From contig CAUTXO010000003.1 in the NCBI GenBank assembly GCA_963542625.1, positions 1 to 64,000 on the forward strand: 64,000 nucleotides of DNA, given 5' to 3'. The stretch's first letter is position 1. Each line of letters opens with the position of its first letter. Shown here piece after piece: positions 41,832-51,149 of this stretch. The translations under genes and the position numbers were made by a program. Source of the stretch: CAUTXO01 sp963542625 (GTDB taxonomy: Bacteria; Campylobacterota; Campylobacteria; Campylobacterales; SZUA-545). The notes under the pieces were generated by a model. It was given only the letters and a program-made list of their open reading frames with translations, did not search any database and was not told the origin of the DNA.

Positions 41832-42185
41832 ATGCGACATAGATTAGCACATAGAAAACTAGGAAGAACTTCCGCGCACAGAAAAGCTTTGCTAAACAAT
41901 ATGAGTATAGCTTTGATTAAATATGAAAAAATAGAAACAACGCTTGCAAAAGCTAAAGAATTAAAATCTTTTTTTGAAAAACTTTTAACAAAGGCTCTTG
42001 TTGGCGACTTCAATTCTCACAGATACGTTTTTGCCAAATTGCAAGACAAGGCCGCAACTAAAAAATTAATAGGTGAGATAGCGCCGAAGTATAAGGATAG
42101 AAAAGGCGGCTATTTAAGCATAAAGAAAACTTCAATCAGACGAGGTGATGCTAGTATGCTTGCCGTATTGGAATTTGTTGCTTAA
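41832..42185 (+). CDS. rplQ: Ribosomal protein L17
   Basis: 50S protein at the tunnel exit. 117 residues, [20 protein letters not shown] start. Begins directly after the rpoA stop and closes the ribosomal cluster. Confidence 0.98.
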   Translation: MRHRLAHRKLGRTSAHRKALLNNMSIALIKYEKIETTLAKAKELKSFFEKLLTKALVGDFNSHRYVFAKLQDKAATKKLIGEIAPKYKDRKGGYLSIKKTSIRRGDASMLAVLEFVA

Positions 42186-42217
42186 GTAGGTTGCCATAAT
42201 CTTTTTGAAAGGTTTTT

Positions 42218-42490
42218 ATGCCCTTTAGTGACGACGAGCTAAAAGAAGCCGTAGCTTTTAACCTTGAAAAAATAAGAGACGCTATTAAAAAAGACGGTGG
42301 CGATATAGACTTTTTAGATGTTAGAAACGGTGTGGTTTTCGTTCAACTAAGGGGTGCTTGTTTGGGGTGTGCTTCCAGCGATTATACGCTAAAGTTTTTG
42401 GTGGAGTCGCATTTAAAATCTCATATCCATCAAAATCTTATCATTAAAAATGTCCCACTTGGTTATGAGAATAGGTTGGAGGAGGTATGA
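42218..42490 (+). CDS. NifU-like Fe-S scaffold domain protein
   Basis: 90 residues corresponding to the C-terminal NifU/Nfu domain, with the cluster motif CLGCASSD. Such proteins deliver Fe-S clusters. The order NifU-like, helical-repeat protein, murE matches C. jejuni. Overlaps the next gene by four bases. Confidence 0.92.
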   Translation: MPFSDDELKEAVAFNLEKIRDAIKKDGGDIDFLDVRNGVVFVQLRGACLGCASSDYTLKFLVESHLKSHIHQNLIIKNVPLGYENRLEEV

Positions 42491-43086
42491 ATTTTGCAAA
42501 AAACAAGCGGCTTGGTAAAAAGTATTTTTTAGAAAAAAAATATTCCACCGCGCTTAAGTTTTTTTCCCTTGCCTTTAGTGAAAATCCATCTAACGATGAG
42601 CTTAATTTATATATACTCCTTGCGTCTTTGGCGATGAATTCAGAAGACGAAGCAAGAGCAATTTCTGAAGTTTATTCAAAATTAAAATATGTAGATAAGA
42701 CAAATTCTTATAACTTCGCCAAGTCTTTAATTAATTCGATAGAAGAAAATTCGCAGATCTCATACCTTGATAAATACGGCTTTAACGATGAAAATTTGGC
42801 TGCCTTAGAAGATGGGATCACATATGAAGATTTTAAACAGCTTTTAAAAACGCAAGACGGGGATTTTAAATCGCTTTTCAACAATGTTATTTTTTCCACG
42901 CGGGTTGTCCTTACCAAAAAAGATGATTTTTTTGAATTCATAGAGCAACTGATAAAAAACGGTTTTACGGATATGGCGCTTAATTATATCGACAGCGCCA
43001 CCAGTATTTTTCCATCTGACGAGCGCATTCGTGAGCTTTTAAATTTAATTAAGAAAATCGACTATCTTGAAATTCCAAATAAATAA
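42487..43086 (+). CDS. Helical-repeat (TPR-like) protein of unknown function
   Basis: 199 residues, all helical by composition, with a TPR-like N-terminus (KYFLEKKYSTALKFFSLAF) and acidic middle part. No signal peptide. It shares the AT-rich codon use of the ribosomal cluster, in contrast to murE, which it overlaps by 20 bases. An unnamed protein sits at this place in C. jejuni. Confidence 0.8.
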   Translation: MNFAKNKRLGKKYFLEKKYSTALKFFSLAFSENPSNDELNLYILLASLAMNSEDEARAISEVYSKLKYVDKTNSYNFAKSLINSIEENSQISYLDKYGFNDENLAALEDGITYEDFKQLLKTQDGDFKSLFNNVIFSTRVVLTKKDDFFEFIEQLIKNGFTDMALNYIDSATSIFPSDERIRELLNLIKKIDYLEIPNK

Positions 43087-44386
43087 AGATTTTTTCATCA
43101 GCGATAACTCCGCGCAGTGCGACGCGAACACGTTTTTTTTAGAAACAAATGTCAATAAAGCGCACAAAGACGACGCAATCAAACGCGGTTGCAAAGACGT
43201 TTTGCGCCCACAAGATCTTAAAAAATTCCTACGAAGCGACACAAAAGTCATCGGCATAACCGGCACAAACGGCAAATCCACAACCGCCGCGCTTATGTAT
43301 TCTATGCTCCTAGATCTTGGCTACAAAGTCGCTATGCAAGGCACGCGCGGCTTTTTCATAAACGACCGCCAAGTCGGAGAAAAATCCCTAACGACAGAGC
43401 AAGTCCTAACAAACCTAACAAGAATTCACACCGCCTGCGAAGAGGGTTGCGACTTTTTCGTTATGGAAGTAAGCTCGCACGCAATTTCGCAAGACCGCAT
43501 AGCCGGCATTGACTTTGCGCTTAAGATCCTAACAAACATCACGAGCGACCACCTAGACTTCCACAAAACCTTGCAAAACTACATAGACACAAAGCTTTCG
43601 TTCTTTGCCCCGCAAGATCTTGCCCTAATTAACGCCGACGAAAAAAACAAGCCGCCCGTTACCGGCAAATACCGCACATACAGCATAGAAAGCCCAGCCA
43701 CATACCGGCTAGAAGCCTATTCAAGTGGCGCATCACTAATGGGCGTCATCTCTTTTGGCTCAAAGCTCAAGGCGCCATTTTCATCAGATCTAATAGGCGT
43801 TTTTAACCTTTACAACATTCTTGCGGCGTCGGCGGGCGTGCATATTTTAACGGGCGCAGATCTAGAGCGCATCGCAAAAACGGTCGCAAACTTTGCGGGC
43901 GTCAAGGGTAGAATGGAAGTCGTTAGCCGCAAGCCTATGATCTTTGTAGATTTCGCGCATACGCAAGACGGGGTTATGCAGGTTTTAAGGGCGCTTTACC
44001 CAGCGCGCGTTGTTACCGTTTTGGGCGCGGGCGGCGATAGAGACAAAACAAAGCGCCCAAAGATGAGCGCGGCGGCCTTGCATTACAGCGTGCGCGTTTA
44101 TCTCACAAGCGACAACCCAAGAAGCGAAGATCCGCTAGAGATCATTAACGATATGCTAAGCGGCGTTGAAAAGCGGGATAAAATCATCGTCGAGCCAAAC
44201 CGCAAGGAAGCCATTTACGCCGCCGTGCAGGATCTGCAAGAAGGCGAGATCCTAGCCATACTCGGCAAGGGCGACGAATGCTACCAAGAAATAAAGGGGC
44301 AAAAGTTTCCATTTGATGATAGGCAGGTCGTCCTAGAAGCGCTTGAAGCGCTCAAAAAAGCCCGCGCGCAGGGGGCAAAATGTTAG
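43067..44386 (+). CDS. murE: UDP-MurNAc-L-Ala-D-Glu--meso-diaminopimelate ligase
   Basis: Adds meso-DAP to the peptidoglycan precursor. 439 residues, starting at TTG within the previous gene. ATP loop [32 protein letters not shown] and TSDHLDFH are present, and DNPRSEDP is the DNPR motif that selects meso-DAP. No strong ribosome-binding site, so translation probably depends on coupling. Base composition rises sharply in GC just after the start. Confidence 0.96.
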   Translation: MKFQINKDFFISDNSAQCDANTFFLETNVNKAHKDDAIKRGCKDVLRPQDLKKFLRSDTKVIGITGTNGKSTTAALMYSMLLDLGYKVAMQGTRGFFINDRQVGEKSLTTEQVLTNLTRIHTACEEGCDFFVMEVSSHAISQDRIAGIDFALKILTNITSDHLDFHKTLQNYIDTKLSFFAPQDLALINADEKNKPPVTGKYRTYSIESPATYRLEAYSSGASLMGVISFGSKLKAPFSSDLIGVFNLYNILAASAGVHILTGADLERIAKTVANFAGVKGRMEVVSRKPMIFVDFAHTQDGVMQVLRALYPARVVTVLGAGGDRDKTKRPKMSAAALHYSVRVYLTSDNPRSEDPLEIINDMLSGVEKRDKIIVEPNRKEAIYAAVQDLQEGEILAILGKGDECYQEIKGQKFPFDDRQVVLEALEALKKARAQGAKC

Positions 44387-44745
44387 TTGAAATGCTGAAG
44401 TCTAAGATCCACAGGGCGACGGTTACGGACGCAAACCTAGATTACATCGGCTCCATCACCGTAGATCCGGTACTTTTAGAAAAGGCAGATCTCCTTGAGG
44501 GGCAGAAAATCGACATCGTCAATATTAATAACGGCGAGCGTTTTAGCACGTATATCATCAGCGGGGAGAGTGGCAGCGGCGATATGTGCCTAAACGGCGC
44601 GGCGGCGCGGCTGGTGCAAAAGGGCGATAAGATAATTTTAATGGCGTATGCGCTTTACTCAGAGCAAGATCTTGTGGCTTACGCTCCAAAAATTGTCATC
44701 GTAGATGACAAAAACAAACCGCTTGAAATAAAAACAAGCATTTAA
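44380..44745 (+). CDS. panD: Aspartate 1-decarboxylase proenzyme
   Basis: Makes beta-alanine for pantothenate. 121 residues. Self-cleavage should occur at Gly24-Ser25 (YIGSI), which becomes the pyruvoyl group; this numbering agrees with the E. coli enzyme and supports the ATG at 44380. GGGGG lies upstream. Overlaps murE by seven bases. Confidence 0.96.
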   Translation: MLVEMLKSKIHRATVTDANLDYIGSITVDPVLLEKADLLEGQKIDIVNINNGERFSTYIISGESGSGDMCLNGAAARLVQKGDKIILMAYALYSEQDLVAYAPKIVIVDDKNKPLEIKTSI

Positions 44746-44753
44746 GGAAGGCG

Positions 44754-45068
44754 ATGTTCGGCGATTTTGACCTAGGCAAGCTAAACGATATGATGAAAAG
44801 CATTGAAGAAAAGTCAAAGCAAGCAAGCGACGAAGCTAAGGCTAAGATCCTAGAGTTCAAAGCAGCTGGCGGTTTGGTTAGCATTAAAGCAAGCGCCGCG
44901 GGCGAGATCGTGGATCTAAACATAGACGAGAGCCTTCTTGGCGATAAAAACACCTTGCAAATCATTCTGATGGGGCTACTAAACGAGCTCATCAAAGGGC
45001 TTGAGGAAAGCCGCCAGCAGCTAGCCCTAAACGCCATAGGCGACCTAAACTCCGTGTTTAAAAAATGA
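44754..45068 (+). CDS. YbaB/EbfC family nucleoid-associated protein
   Basis: 104 residues, with FGDFDLGKLNDMMKSIEEK and a second half typical of the YbaB fold (AAGGLVSIKASAAGEIVDLNI). Dimeric DNA-binding proteins of uncertain role. Overlaps the PDZ gene by four bases, as in the C. jejuni order. Confidence 0.9.
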   Translation: MFGDFDLGKLNDMMKSIEEKSKQASDEAKAKILEFKAAGGLVSIKASAAGEIVDLNIDESLLGDKNTLQIILMGLLNELIKGLEESRQQLALNAIGDLNSVFKK

Positions 45069-46114
45069 AGCCGCTTGCGTTTTTGCTCCCTTTGCCGCTT
45101 GCCTTTGTGGCGGTGCTAGCGGGGCTTGCACAAAACGCGCGCGCGATTAGCTTTGAGCCTTGCTACCAAAAGAATTCGTCGGCAATTTATAACATCGATG
45201 GCTACAACGGCGTTGGCGTTTCTAAGGATTTGCTTATTATCCCGGCAGACCCATTGCCGCAAAGCCTAAACGGCGCGGAGATCGTCAAAGCAAGCACGCA
45301 TTTAAAGCTTTTGCTTGTAAAAACAAAGACCCCGCACGAATACATCAAGCTGTTGCCGATAGAGCGCGCGGAAAATAAAGAAGTGGCGGTCATTGTTAAA
45401 AATTCGTATCAAGTTGGCAAACTCCTTTCAAAGCAAATGGCGTTTGATTTGGCGACGTTTAGCACAGACACACCGCGCGCGAGCGTGCTTGGCATTAAGT
45501 GTTACAGCGCCGTTGGCATTGGTATGGGCGGCAATAAATTCATTCAGACGAAATACATCGACCACTTCATCAAGACGGATCCGCTGGTGTATTCGGATCT
45601 TGGTTTGCGGTTTTTTGAGCGCACGACGAAGGTCAGCATTAGCAACCCTTATATGTATCCGCAGATAAAATCGGGCGACGTGATTTTGAAGCTAAACGGC
45701 GCGGGCATTAGCAACATCGCGCAGTTTGAAGACGCCGTGATTTTTTCTAAGCCCGGCGAGACGTTTAACATTGTGGTGCAAAGGGGCAGCAAGGAGCTTA
45801 GCTTTAGCTTAAAGTCGATGATTTTAATCAGTGAGTCATACGATACAGAGACTTTTCTTGAGAAATTCGGCGTGTTTTTTGATGAAAATTTGAGCGTCAA
45901 GCGTGTGGATCCGGGCAGCGTTGCCTTTGGTAAAAAGCTTAGAGCCGGCGATAGGCTCGTGCAAATAGACAAAGCAAGTATGGCAAGCGCGCGCGACGCC
46001 GCCGTTTTTTTGTCTAAAAAGCCACCGGCGATGTCAAGGTTTTTATTCCAGCGCGGCGGTTTCCAGTTTTTCATCACGCTTGAAGACGAGCTATACAAAA
46101 CAAAAGCCAACTAG
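45065..46114 (+). CDS. Periplasmic protein with two PDZ-like domains
   Basis: 349 residues with a signal peptide (KPLAFLLPLPLAFVAVLAGL) followed by a globular N-terminal part. Two PDZ-like repeats follow: one around KSGDVILKLNGAGISNIAQF, another around VDPGSVAFGKKLRAGDRLVQ. No serine-protease triad was seen, so it is not HtrA. It may be a chaperone or adaptor in the cell envelope. Confidence 0.85.
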   Translation: MKPLAFLLPLPLAFVAVLAGLAQNARAISFEPCYQKNSSAIYNIDGYNGVGVSKDLLIIPADPLPQSLNGAEIVKASTHLKLLLVKTKTPHEYIKLLPIERAENKEVAVIVKNSYQVGKLLSKQMAFDLATFSTDTPRASVLGIKCYSAVGIGMGGNKFIQTKYIDHFIKTDPLVYSDLGLRFFERTTKVSISNPYMYPQIKSGDVILKLNGAGISNIAQFEDAVIFSKPGETFNIVVQRGSKELSFSLKSMILISESYDTETFLEKFGVFFDENLSVKRVDPGSVAFGKKLRAGDRLVQIDKASMASARDAAVFLSKKPPAMSRFLFQRGGFQFFITLEDELYKTKAN

Positions 46115-47192
46115 CGCAGGGTAGGGCGCTTGAAACACTTATGCGCTTGATGTTTTTTAGCCCCGCGCTTGCTTGTTTTGGCGCTAGCGTTTTGGCGCCT
46201 TTAGAGTTTGCGTGTTTGGCGCTCGTGGTGTTCGGTGTTTGCGTTAGCTAGACGTTTGATTTGAGCTCGCTTGACGCGTTTGAATTTTAATTCCACAGGC
46301 AAGGCGCGGTTCTATGGCGCTTGAAAACTCAGTCAGCGCAAGATCTAAGAGCTTGCCGTCGTCAAGATTTCTAGCCCAGGTTTTGAGCTATTAGATCTAA
46401 GGCAAGCCTATTAAACTTCATAAATGGCTAATCTTTTAGACATTGGATCTAGTCCAGCACAAGATCTTTGGCGTTTTTGCAATCCACGCAAGATCTCAAG
46501 CCGCGCCCAGATAAACCATAGCCTAAGATCCAAAAGCCTAGCACAAATCTTGACGCACTTGTCGGCTTAGCTTTTTTGATGATTTTATCCACGCGTAGGA
46601 TCTTTGCGTCTACTCCAACTCGTGCAAGATCCAAAGCTTGCCAGCGCCAAGATTCAAGCTGTAAAACAACAACGCTTTTATGTTTTAGGCGCCATTGCTT
46701 TGAGCCTTACGCAAAAGATCTTGCATAATTACTGGTGTAGATTTTTGGTGTTACGGTTTAGGTTTTGGCAATGGCGTAGATCCTTGTAGTGTTTGATCTT
46801 TAAGCGAGCAAAAATTCTTAGATCTTTGGCTAGCCAAAGATCTACTGTCCAAGATCCAAGCCCAGCAACAGATCTTATAGATCAAGGTGTGCACATTCAA
46901 GATCTGCGCAAGTTTTGCCAAGATTCACACGCTCACGCTAGCCACAAGCCACGCCAAAGATCCACCAGCGCTAGCATCAAGATCTAAGCCAAATACTCTC
47001 GTCAAAGGTGCAAAACGTCAAATGTTTTTACGCGCGTAAAAAACAATTCCTTTGGCTCAAAGGTTTTGTGCGTATTTTTTAGCAAATAGTATATTAAAGT
47101 GCTAAAAAATATTGACAAGATTAAAATACTTTAGTATAATACGCTCAAGTTTTGGAAAACAAAACTAAAAATTTAGCACTAAAGGACACACA
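46115..47192. repeat. 1.1-kb intergenic RGATCY array and Hsp20 promoter region
   Basis: From 46330 to 46990 there are about 18 RGATCY sites, with flanks like CAAGATC and TAGATCTAAG. A hydrophobic 36-codon frame (46141-46251) has no ribosome-binding site. The last 150 bp are AT-rich and hold the Hsp20 promoter. Confidence 0.65.
47112..47140 (+). promoter_or_regulatory. Consensus promoter of the Hsp20 gene
   Basis: Perfect TTGACA (47112-47117) and perfect TATAAT (47135-47140) with a 17-bp spacer. It is flanked by the two halves of an inverted repeat, AGTGCTAA (47098-47105) and TTAGCACT (47173-47180), which match the CIRCE half-sites but in the everted order. Confidence 0.85.
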
Positions 47193-47606
47193 ATGACAAT
47201 CACTAGATACAATCCGATGACGGATTTAGAAAAAAGTTTAGGAAACTTTTTGAATTTTGCAAACGGAGACGAGGGTTTTTTGAGGTTTGTGCCAAAGGTC
47301 AATACGCTTGAAAATGCCAAAGAATACTTGCTGGAAATGGAGTTGCCGGGCATTGAAAAGGAAGATATTGACATCAACATCGACGCGGATATGCTGACAA
47401 TCAGCGGCGAGCGAAAGACAAAAAACGAGATAAAAGCGGAGGATTATTACAAGCTTGAAAGTAGTTTTGGCAAGTTTCAAAGGAGTTTTAGCCTACCAAA
47501 AAACGCGGACAAAGACGCCATCGCCGCAAAAACCAAGAACGGTATGCTAGAAATTGTGATTCCGAAGCTAGAAATTGAAGAAAAGAAAAAAATCCAAATC
47601 GCTTAG
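47193..47606 (+). CDS. Small heat-shock protein, Hsp20/alpha-crystallin family
   Basis: Holdase chaperone. 137 residues: N-terminal region, alpha-crystallin domain with LEMELPGIEKEDIDINID, and the GMLEIVIPK element; the C-terminal tail has KKIQIA (I-x-I). Translation starts after AAAGGA. Regulated by heat shock in related bacteria. Confidence 0.95.
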   Translation: MTITRYNPMTDLEKSLGNFLNFANGDEGFLRFVPKVNTLENAKEYLLEMELPGIEKEDIDINIDADMLTISGERKTKNEIKAEDYYKLESSFGKFQRSFSLPKNADKDAIAAKTKNGMLEIVIPKLEIEEKKKIQIA

Positions 47607-47955
47607 CCCGCGTGCCCGCAAACCTTTCAAACAAAGCGCTTGCGGGCGGTTTCAAGTTGTTTCTAAGCGTTTTTGCCGCGCCATCGCCACAGTTTAGCTC
47701 TCAAACTCTAGCCCACCAAATTTCAGCCAAAAATTCAAAATATGCCCCATTTTTAAACTGCCGCTTAAAAACTTTAGCACAGATCTAGTGTAAATTTACA
47801 GTTTGCAACGGCTTGCAAAACCTAGGCGCGCAAGGCTTTTTAAAAGTTGCGCCGCAAATTTTGGCGCAAAACTTGCGATTTTTTCCACTTTTAAGCGCAA
47901 AATCTGCGCCAAACGCCCCAAATTTAATATTAGATAGGTTAAAATCACCGCCTTT
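47607..47955. other. Spacer between Hsp20 and tRNA-Arg
   Basis: 349 bp without a gene. Contains the terminator-like hairpin below, one AGATCT, and AT-rich sequence before the tRNA (TAATATTAGATAGGTTAAAAT, a possible -10 near 47937). Confidence 0.5.
47614..47647 (+). terminator. Hairpin after the Hsp20 gene
   Basis: GCCCGCAA (47614-47621) and TTGCGGGC (47640-47647) form a perfect 8-bp stem with an 18-nt loop, just after the stop codon. The T-run that follows is weak. Confidence 0.5.
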
Positions 47956-48032
47956 GTGCCCTTAGCTCAGTTGGATAGAGCATCAGATTGCGGTTCTGAA
48001 GGTCGGACGTTCAAATCGTCTAGGGCACACCA
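47956..48032 (+). tRNA. tRNA-Arg (anticodon GCG)
   Basis: The 77-nt sequence folds as a cloverleaf. The acceptor GTGCCCT pairs with AGGGCAC, the D arm is GCTC/GAGC, and the anticodon stem TCAGA/TCTGA carries the loop TTGCGGT. The T arm GGACG/CGTCT carries loop TTCAAAT. CCA is encoded. Anticodon GCG reads CGC and CGU. Confidence 0.95.
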
Positions 48033-48193
48033 CCTTTTAAGCTATCAATCCAAGCGCTAAAATACACAAACTCAGCTAAACTTGCGCCCATAATTGTCTA
48101 ATATCCAAGCTCATTCCAAGATCTGCCCTGCACGCCGGCGCAAAGCTAAGCTTTGGAAGCGGCATTTAACCCTTACTGCCAAAGCATTTGCCG

Positions 48194-48206
48194 CCCCCCC
48201 CCCCCC
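48194..48206. repeat. C13 homopolymer upstream of the outer-membrane protein gene
   Basis: Thirteen consecutive C in the 242-bp gap between the tRNA and the next gene. It lies about 35 bp upstream of the TATAAC box at 48242-48247. Such tracts change length easily and could tune the promoter. Confidence 0.8.
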
Positions 48207-48274
48207 GCTAAAATCTTATTAAAACTTAACGTAAATGGTTGTATAACTTCGCCACTTCATTTCAAAGGAACAAT

Positions 48275-48860
48275 ATGAAACAAATGTTGTTGGTTGGGCT
48301 TTTTGCCCTTGTGTTGCAGGCGCAGATGGCTATGGCGGGGGGGGGGGCAAAACTCCTTTCTAGATAAAAAGGGCTTTGTTGCCAGCGTGGGATACAGCCA
48401 CACTAGCATAAAGGCTAAATTCTCAGATAGTGAACTTAAACACACTGGGCTAACTCCAAACCTTACTCTTGGTTACAAATACGAAAACTTCCTTGCCTCT
48501 TTAACGCTTGAAGGCGGCGATCTTAAAAAAGATAGCAGCAAAATCAAGCAAAACAATATGCTAGGCTTAGTCAATATTGACTACCTGCTCGGTGTGAACG
48601 ATATTTTCGCCATTCTTGGTCTGGGGCTAGCAAAGCAGGAAATAAAGGATAACAGCGGTTACAAAAAAGACTTCGGCATTGGCGCTGTGCTTAGAGCAGG
48701 TGGCGGATACGCTTACAAACTCAATGACGATATGCATCTTTTTGCAGACGGCTTGTTTAGGTATAGCTTGAAAAAGATGGAGCACGACCTAGGCGGCGGT
48801 GATAAGCTAAAATTTAGCAACTTGTATTCATTTGGCATAAATGTTGGTGTAGCGTTTTAA
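48275..48860 (+). pseudogene. Phase-variable outer-membrane beta-barrel protein, OFF in this sequence
   Basis: Starts at ATG 48275 after AAAGGA, with signal peptide MKQMLLVGLFALVLQAQMAMA. The frame runs into a G11 tract (48337-48347) and then stops at TAG/TAA a few codons on. With ten Gs (or seven, or thirteen), it would continue as GGGQNSFLDKKGFVASVGYS through about 170 residues of alternating strands ending in FGINVGVAF, a typical OmpW/OmpA-like barrel with a C-terminal Phe. So the gene is intact apart from tract length. Not a dead gene in the usual sense: a contingency locus switched off in this clone. Confidence 0.88.
48337..48347 (+). repeat. G11 phase-variation tract in the outer-membrane protein gene
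   Basis: Eleven G directly after the predicted signal peptide. Slipped-strand mispairing by one base would restore the frame. Confidence 0.92.
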
Positions 48861-48866
48861 GTTTTA

Positions 48867-48909
48867 CGGATCTTAGGGCCTTTGCGGGCTTTAAGATCCG
48901 CTTGTTTTT
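48867..48909 (+). terminator. Terminator built from RGATCY arms
   Basis: CGGATCTTA (48867-48875) and TAAGATCCG (48892-48900) form a 9-bp stem around a 16-nt loop with a small GCC/GGC inner stem, followed by CTTGTTTTTC. It lies seven bases after the outer-membrane protein stop. Confidence 0.7.
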
Positions 48910-48969
48910 CACTTCACTCGAAAGTTTCAAGCGCCGATGGCTTAATGGCGCTGCTGCTAAAATCCCGTT

Positions 48970-50607
48970 ATGAATTTTAAAAACGGCTTCCTACGGCTCG
49001 GCGCGAATTTGGCGCTGCTTTTTCTTGCGCTGTATGTTTATGGCAAAAATTCGCCTGTTTATCATATGCACGTTACGCTAAACGTTTTGCGGCTTGAAGT
49101 GCCGCTGATTTTGTTTGTGTTTTTTCTGCTTTATTTTCCAAACAAGCGTTTTGTGGCAACGCTTGGCGCGTGGTTTATCATCTGCACGGTTTATTTTGCC
49201 AGCGACATATTCAGCGCCTTTTTGATGCGCCCGCCGCGTCTTAGCGACCTTGAAAACGCCAACGCGCTTTTTGAATTTTCCGTGTTTTATGGCGTGCTTT
49301 TTTACGCAATGTGGGCGGTGCTTGGCGGGATCTTTTTATACGGTCTTGTTTCGTTTGTTAGAAATTATGCGCGCAAAACAGTTTATGCCGTGCTGGGCGC
49401 AAAAATCGCGCTCCTTGGGCTTGGGGCTTTGCTTGTTTATTCGGGCGGGCTCAAGGCTTATTTGTTTGCTTTTTATGAGGAGCACTCCAACGGGATCTTT
49501 GGGGATTACGCAAAGAATGGGCGTATGGCTAGCGTTGCGTATTACTACTACAAAGGCTTAGAAAACGCCAAAGCCTTGCAAAAATATAGGGGCGCAGATC
49601 TTAACGCCAACGCCTTGCTTTTTGGCTCGGGGGCAATTAAAGATAAGCGCAACGTTTATATTTTGGTGCTAGAAAGCTTCTTAGATCCGCGCTTAATTAA
49701 AGGCATAAAATTTAGCGCCGACCCTTTGTTTAGCGGGCTTAGAAAGTATTTGCACGGGGGCGAATTCTCCCGCTGCATCTCGCCCGTTTATGGCGGCGGG
49801 ACGGCTCAGGCGGAGTTTGAAGTGCTAACTGCCATTCCAGCGCTATCTAAGATCCGCTCCATTGATTTTAACGCGCTTGGTGGGCATCAAACAAACGGAT
49901 TAATCAAGTTTTTTAAGGATAACGGCTACGCCGAACACGCGACGATTGGCACGAAATACACGTATTTCAACTCCATCAACGCCTACCGCTCCATTGGCTT
50001 TGGGGATCTTAAATTTTTGGAGTGGGTTGGGATAAAATCGGATGAGTTTGCTGGCGCGCTCTTTGTGAAAGATGAGATTAAAAAGCCGGGCGATAACTTC
50101 ATTTTTGACGGGGATCTCTACGACTACGCCGTGAAAAAAATACGCACCCTTGAAGCGGACAAGCCGCACGTTTTTTACGTGCTTGGAATGTATGGGCACG
50201 CCACCTTTGACCGCAACAAAAAGGCGCGGCCAGACGTTACGCACACAAACATCGGCAAGGAAAGCATTGAAAACATCGCCAATCAGTTTTACTACCGCAC
50301 GAAGGCTTTGGCGGGCTTCATTGACGCCGTGCTAGAGTAAGACCCCAGCGCGGTTATTTTTGCCACGAGCGACCACCTACCCGCCGTGATTGATTTGGCT
50401 AGCGCGGGGGGGGGGGCGCAATATACAAGCGACATACACAGCAACATTTGCCTACTACTTGATGGCGCTAAACCCGTTGTCATAGCCCAAGAGCCCTACT
50501 ACAAGGCCGCGCAAAAGATCCTAAAACTTCTTGGCGTGAATGCAACCCCGCCGAGCGATTACCACGACATCTACTACGACACGATAGCAAAGAGCCTTTG
50601 GCGGTAG
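48970..50607 (+). pseudogene. LtaS-like sulfatase, interrupted by a TAA codon, with G11 tract
   Basis: An alkaline-phosphatase-superfamily enzyme that transfers or cleaves phosphoglycerol or phosphoethanolamine groups at the cell surface. The N-terminus has four or five membrane helices (about 10-170). The sulfatase domain begins at NVYILVLESFLDPRL; the catalytic Thr is probably that of YGGGTAQAEFE. At 50338 a TAA replaces a sense codon (FIDAVLE stop DPSAVIFATSDHLP). The same frame continues for 88 residues with the metal-binding SDHLP motif and ends at 50607. A G11 tract (50406-50416) lies in that tail and is in frame at its present length. A one-base change (TAA to AAA) would restore it. 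Confidence 0.82.
50406..50416 (+). repeat. G11 tract in the LtaS-like gene
   Basis: Eleven G inside the C-terminal part of the sulfatase frame (encodes Ala-Gly-Gly-Gly-Ala). Loss or gain of one base would truncate the last 60 residues. A second contingency tract within 2.1 kb of the first. Confidence 0.85.
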
Positions 50608-51149
50608 ATTTGCAACTTTGCCGCGGATCTTTTAGCGGGGCTTGGATCTGATGGGGGGGCTTGCGCTGTGGCTTTGGAGCTTGGATCTTGGTGGCGCAAA
50701 GGTCTTAGGTGCTGGATCCGTGTGCGCACTTGGGGTTAGATCTTGACGCAACTTGCGCGGGATCTGGTGGGCGTAGATCTTTGGCGGGCTTGGATCTTGG
50801 CTTAGACCTAACGCGACTTAGATCTTTTGTTTGGATCTTGAGCTCCGCGCGGTTAGGGCAGGGCGCAAGATCTTGAGCGTTTTGCGGGCAAGATCTTAGA
50901 TCTTGCTTCACGTTTGCCTAGCCTTGTGCCAAGCAAGTAATGATTGGCGATAGATCTGGAGTTTAGATCTTGATGCTAGCACTGGTGGATCTTTGGCGTG
51001 GCTTACGCCTGAGTAGATCTTAACCGCCCGTCGTGCTAGTAGATCTTTGGCTGATTTTGTCAAGATCTGTTCTACGTTTGGCGTGCTAGATCTTGAGCGT
51101 TTGGTTGGTTTGGATTTTTAGCGGGCGTTAGATCTTAGCGCGCAGATCT
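50608..51149. repeat. Intergenic RGATCY array
   Basis: About 20 RGATCY sites in 542 bp. The motif dominates both strands. A G7 run lies at 50653. No gene is supported. It separates the convergent LtaS-like gene and murJ. Confidence 0.7.

Noticed and set aside
46141..46251. 36-codon hydrophobic frame after the PDZ gene
   Set aside because: No ribosome-binding site and a biased composition from GCGC-rich DNA.
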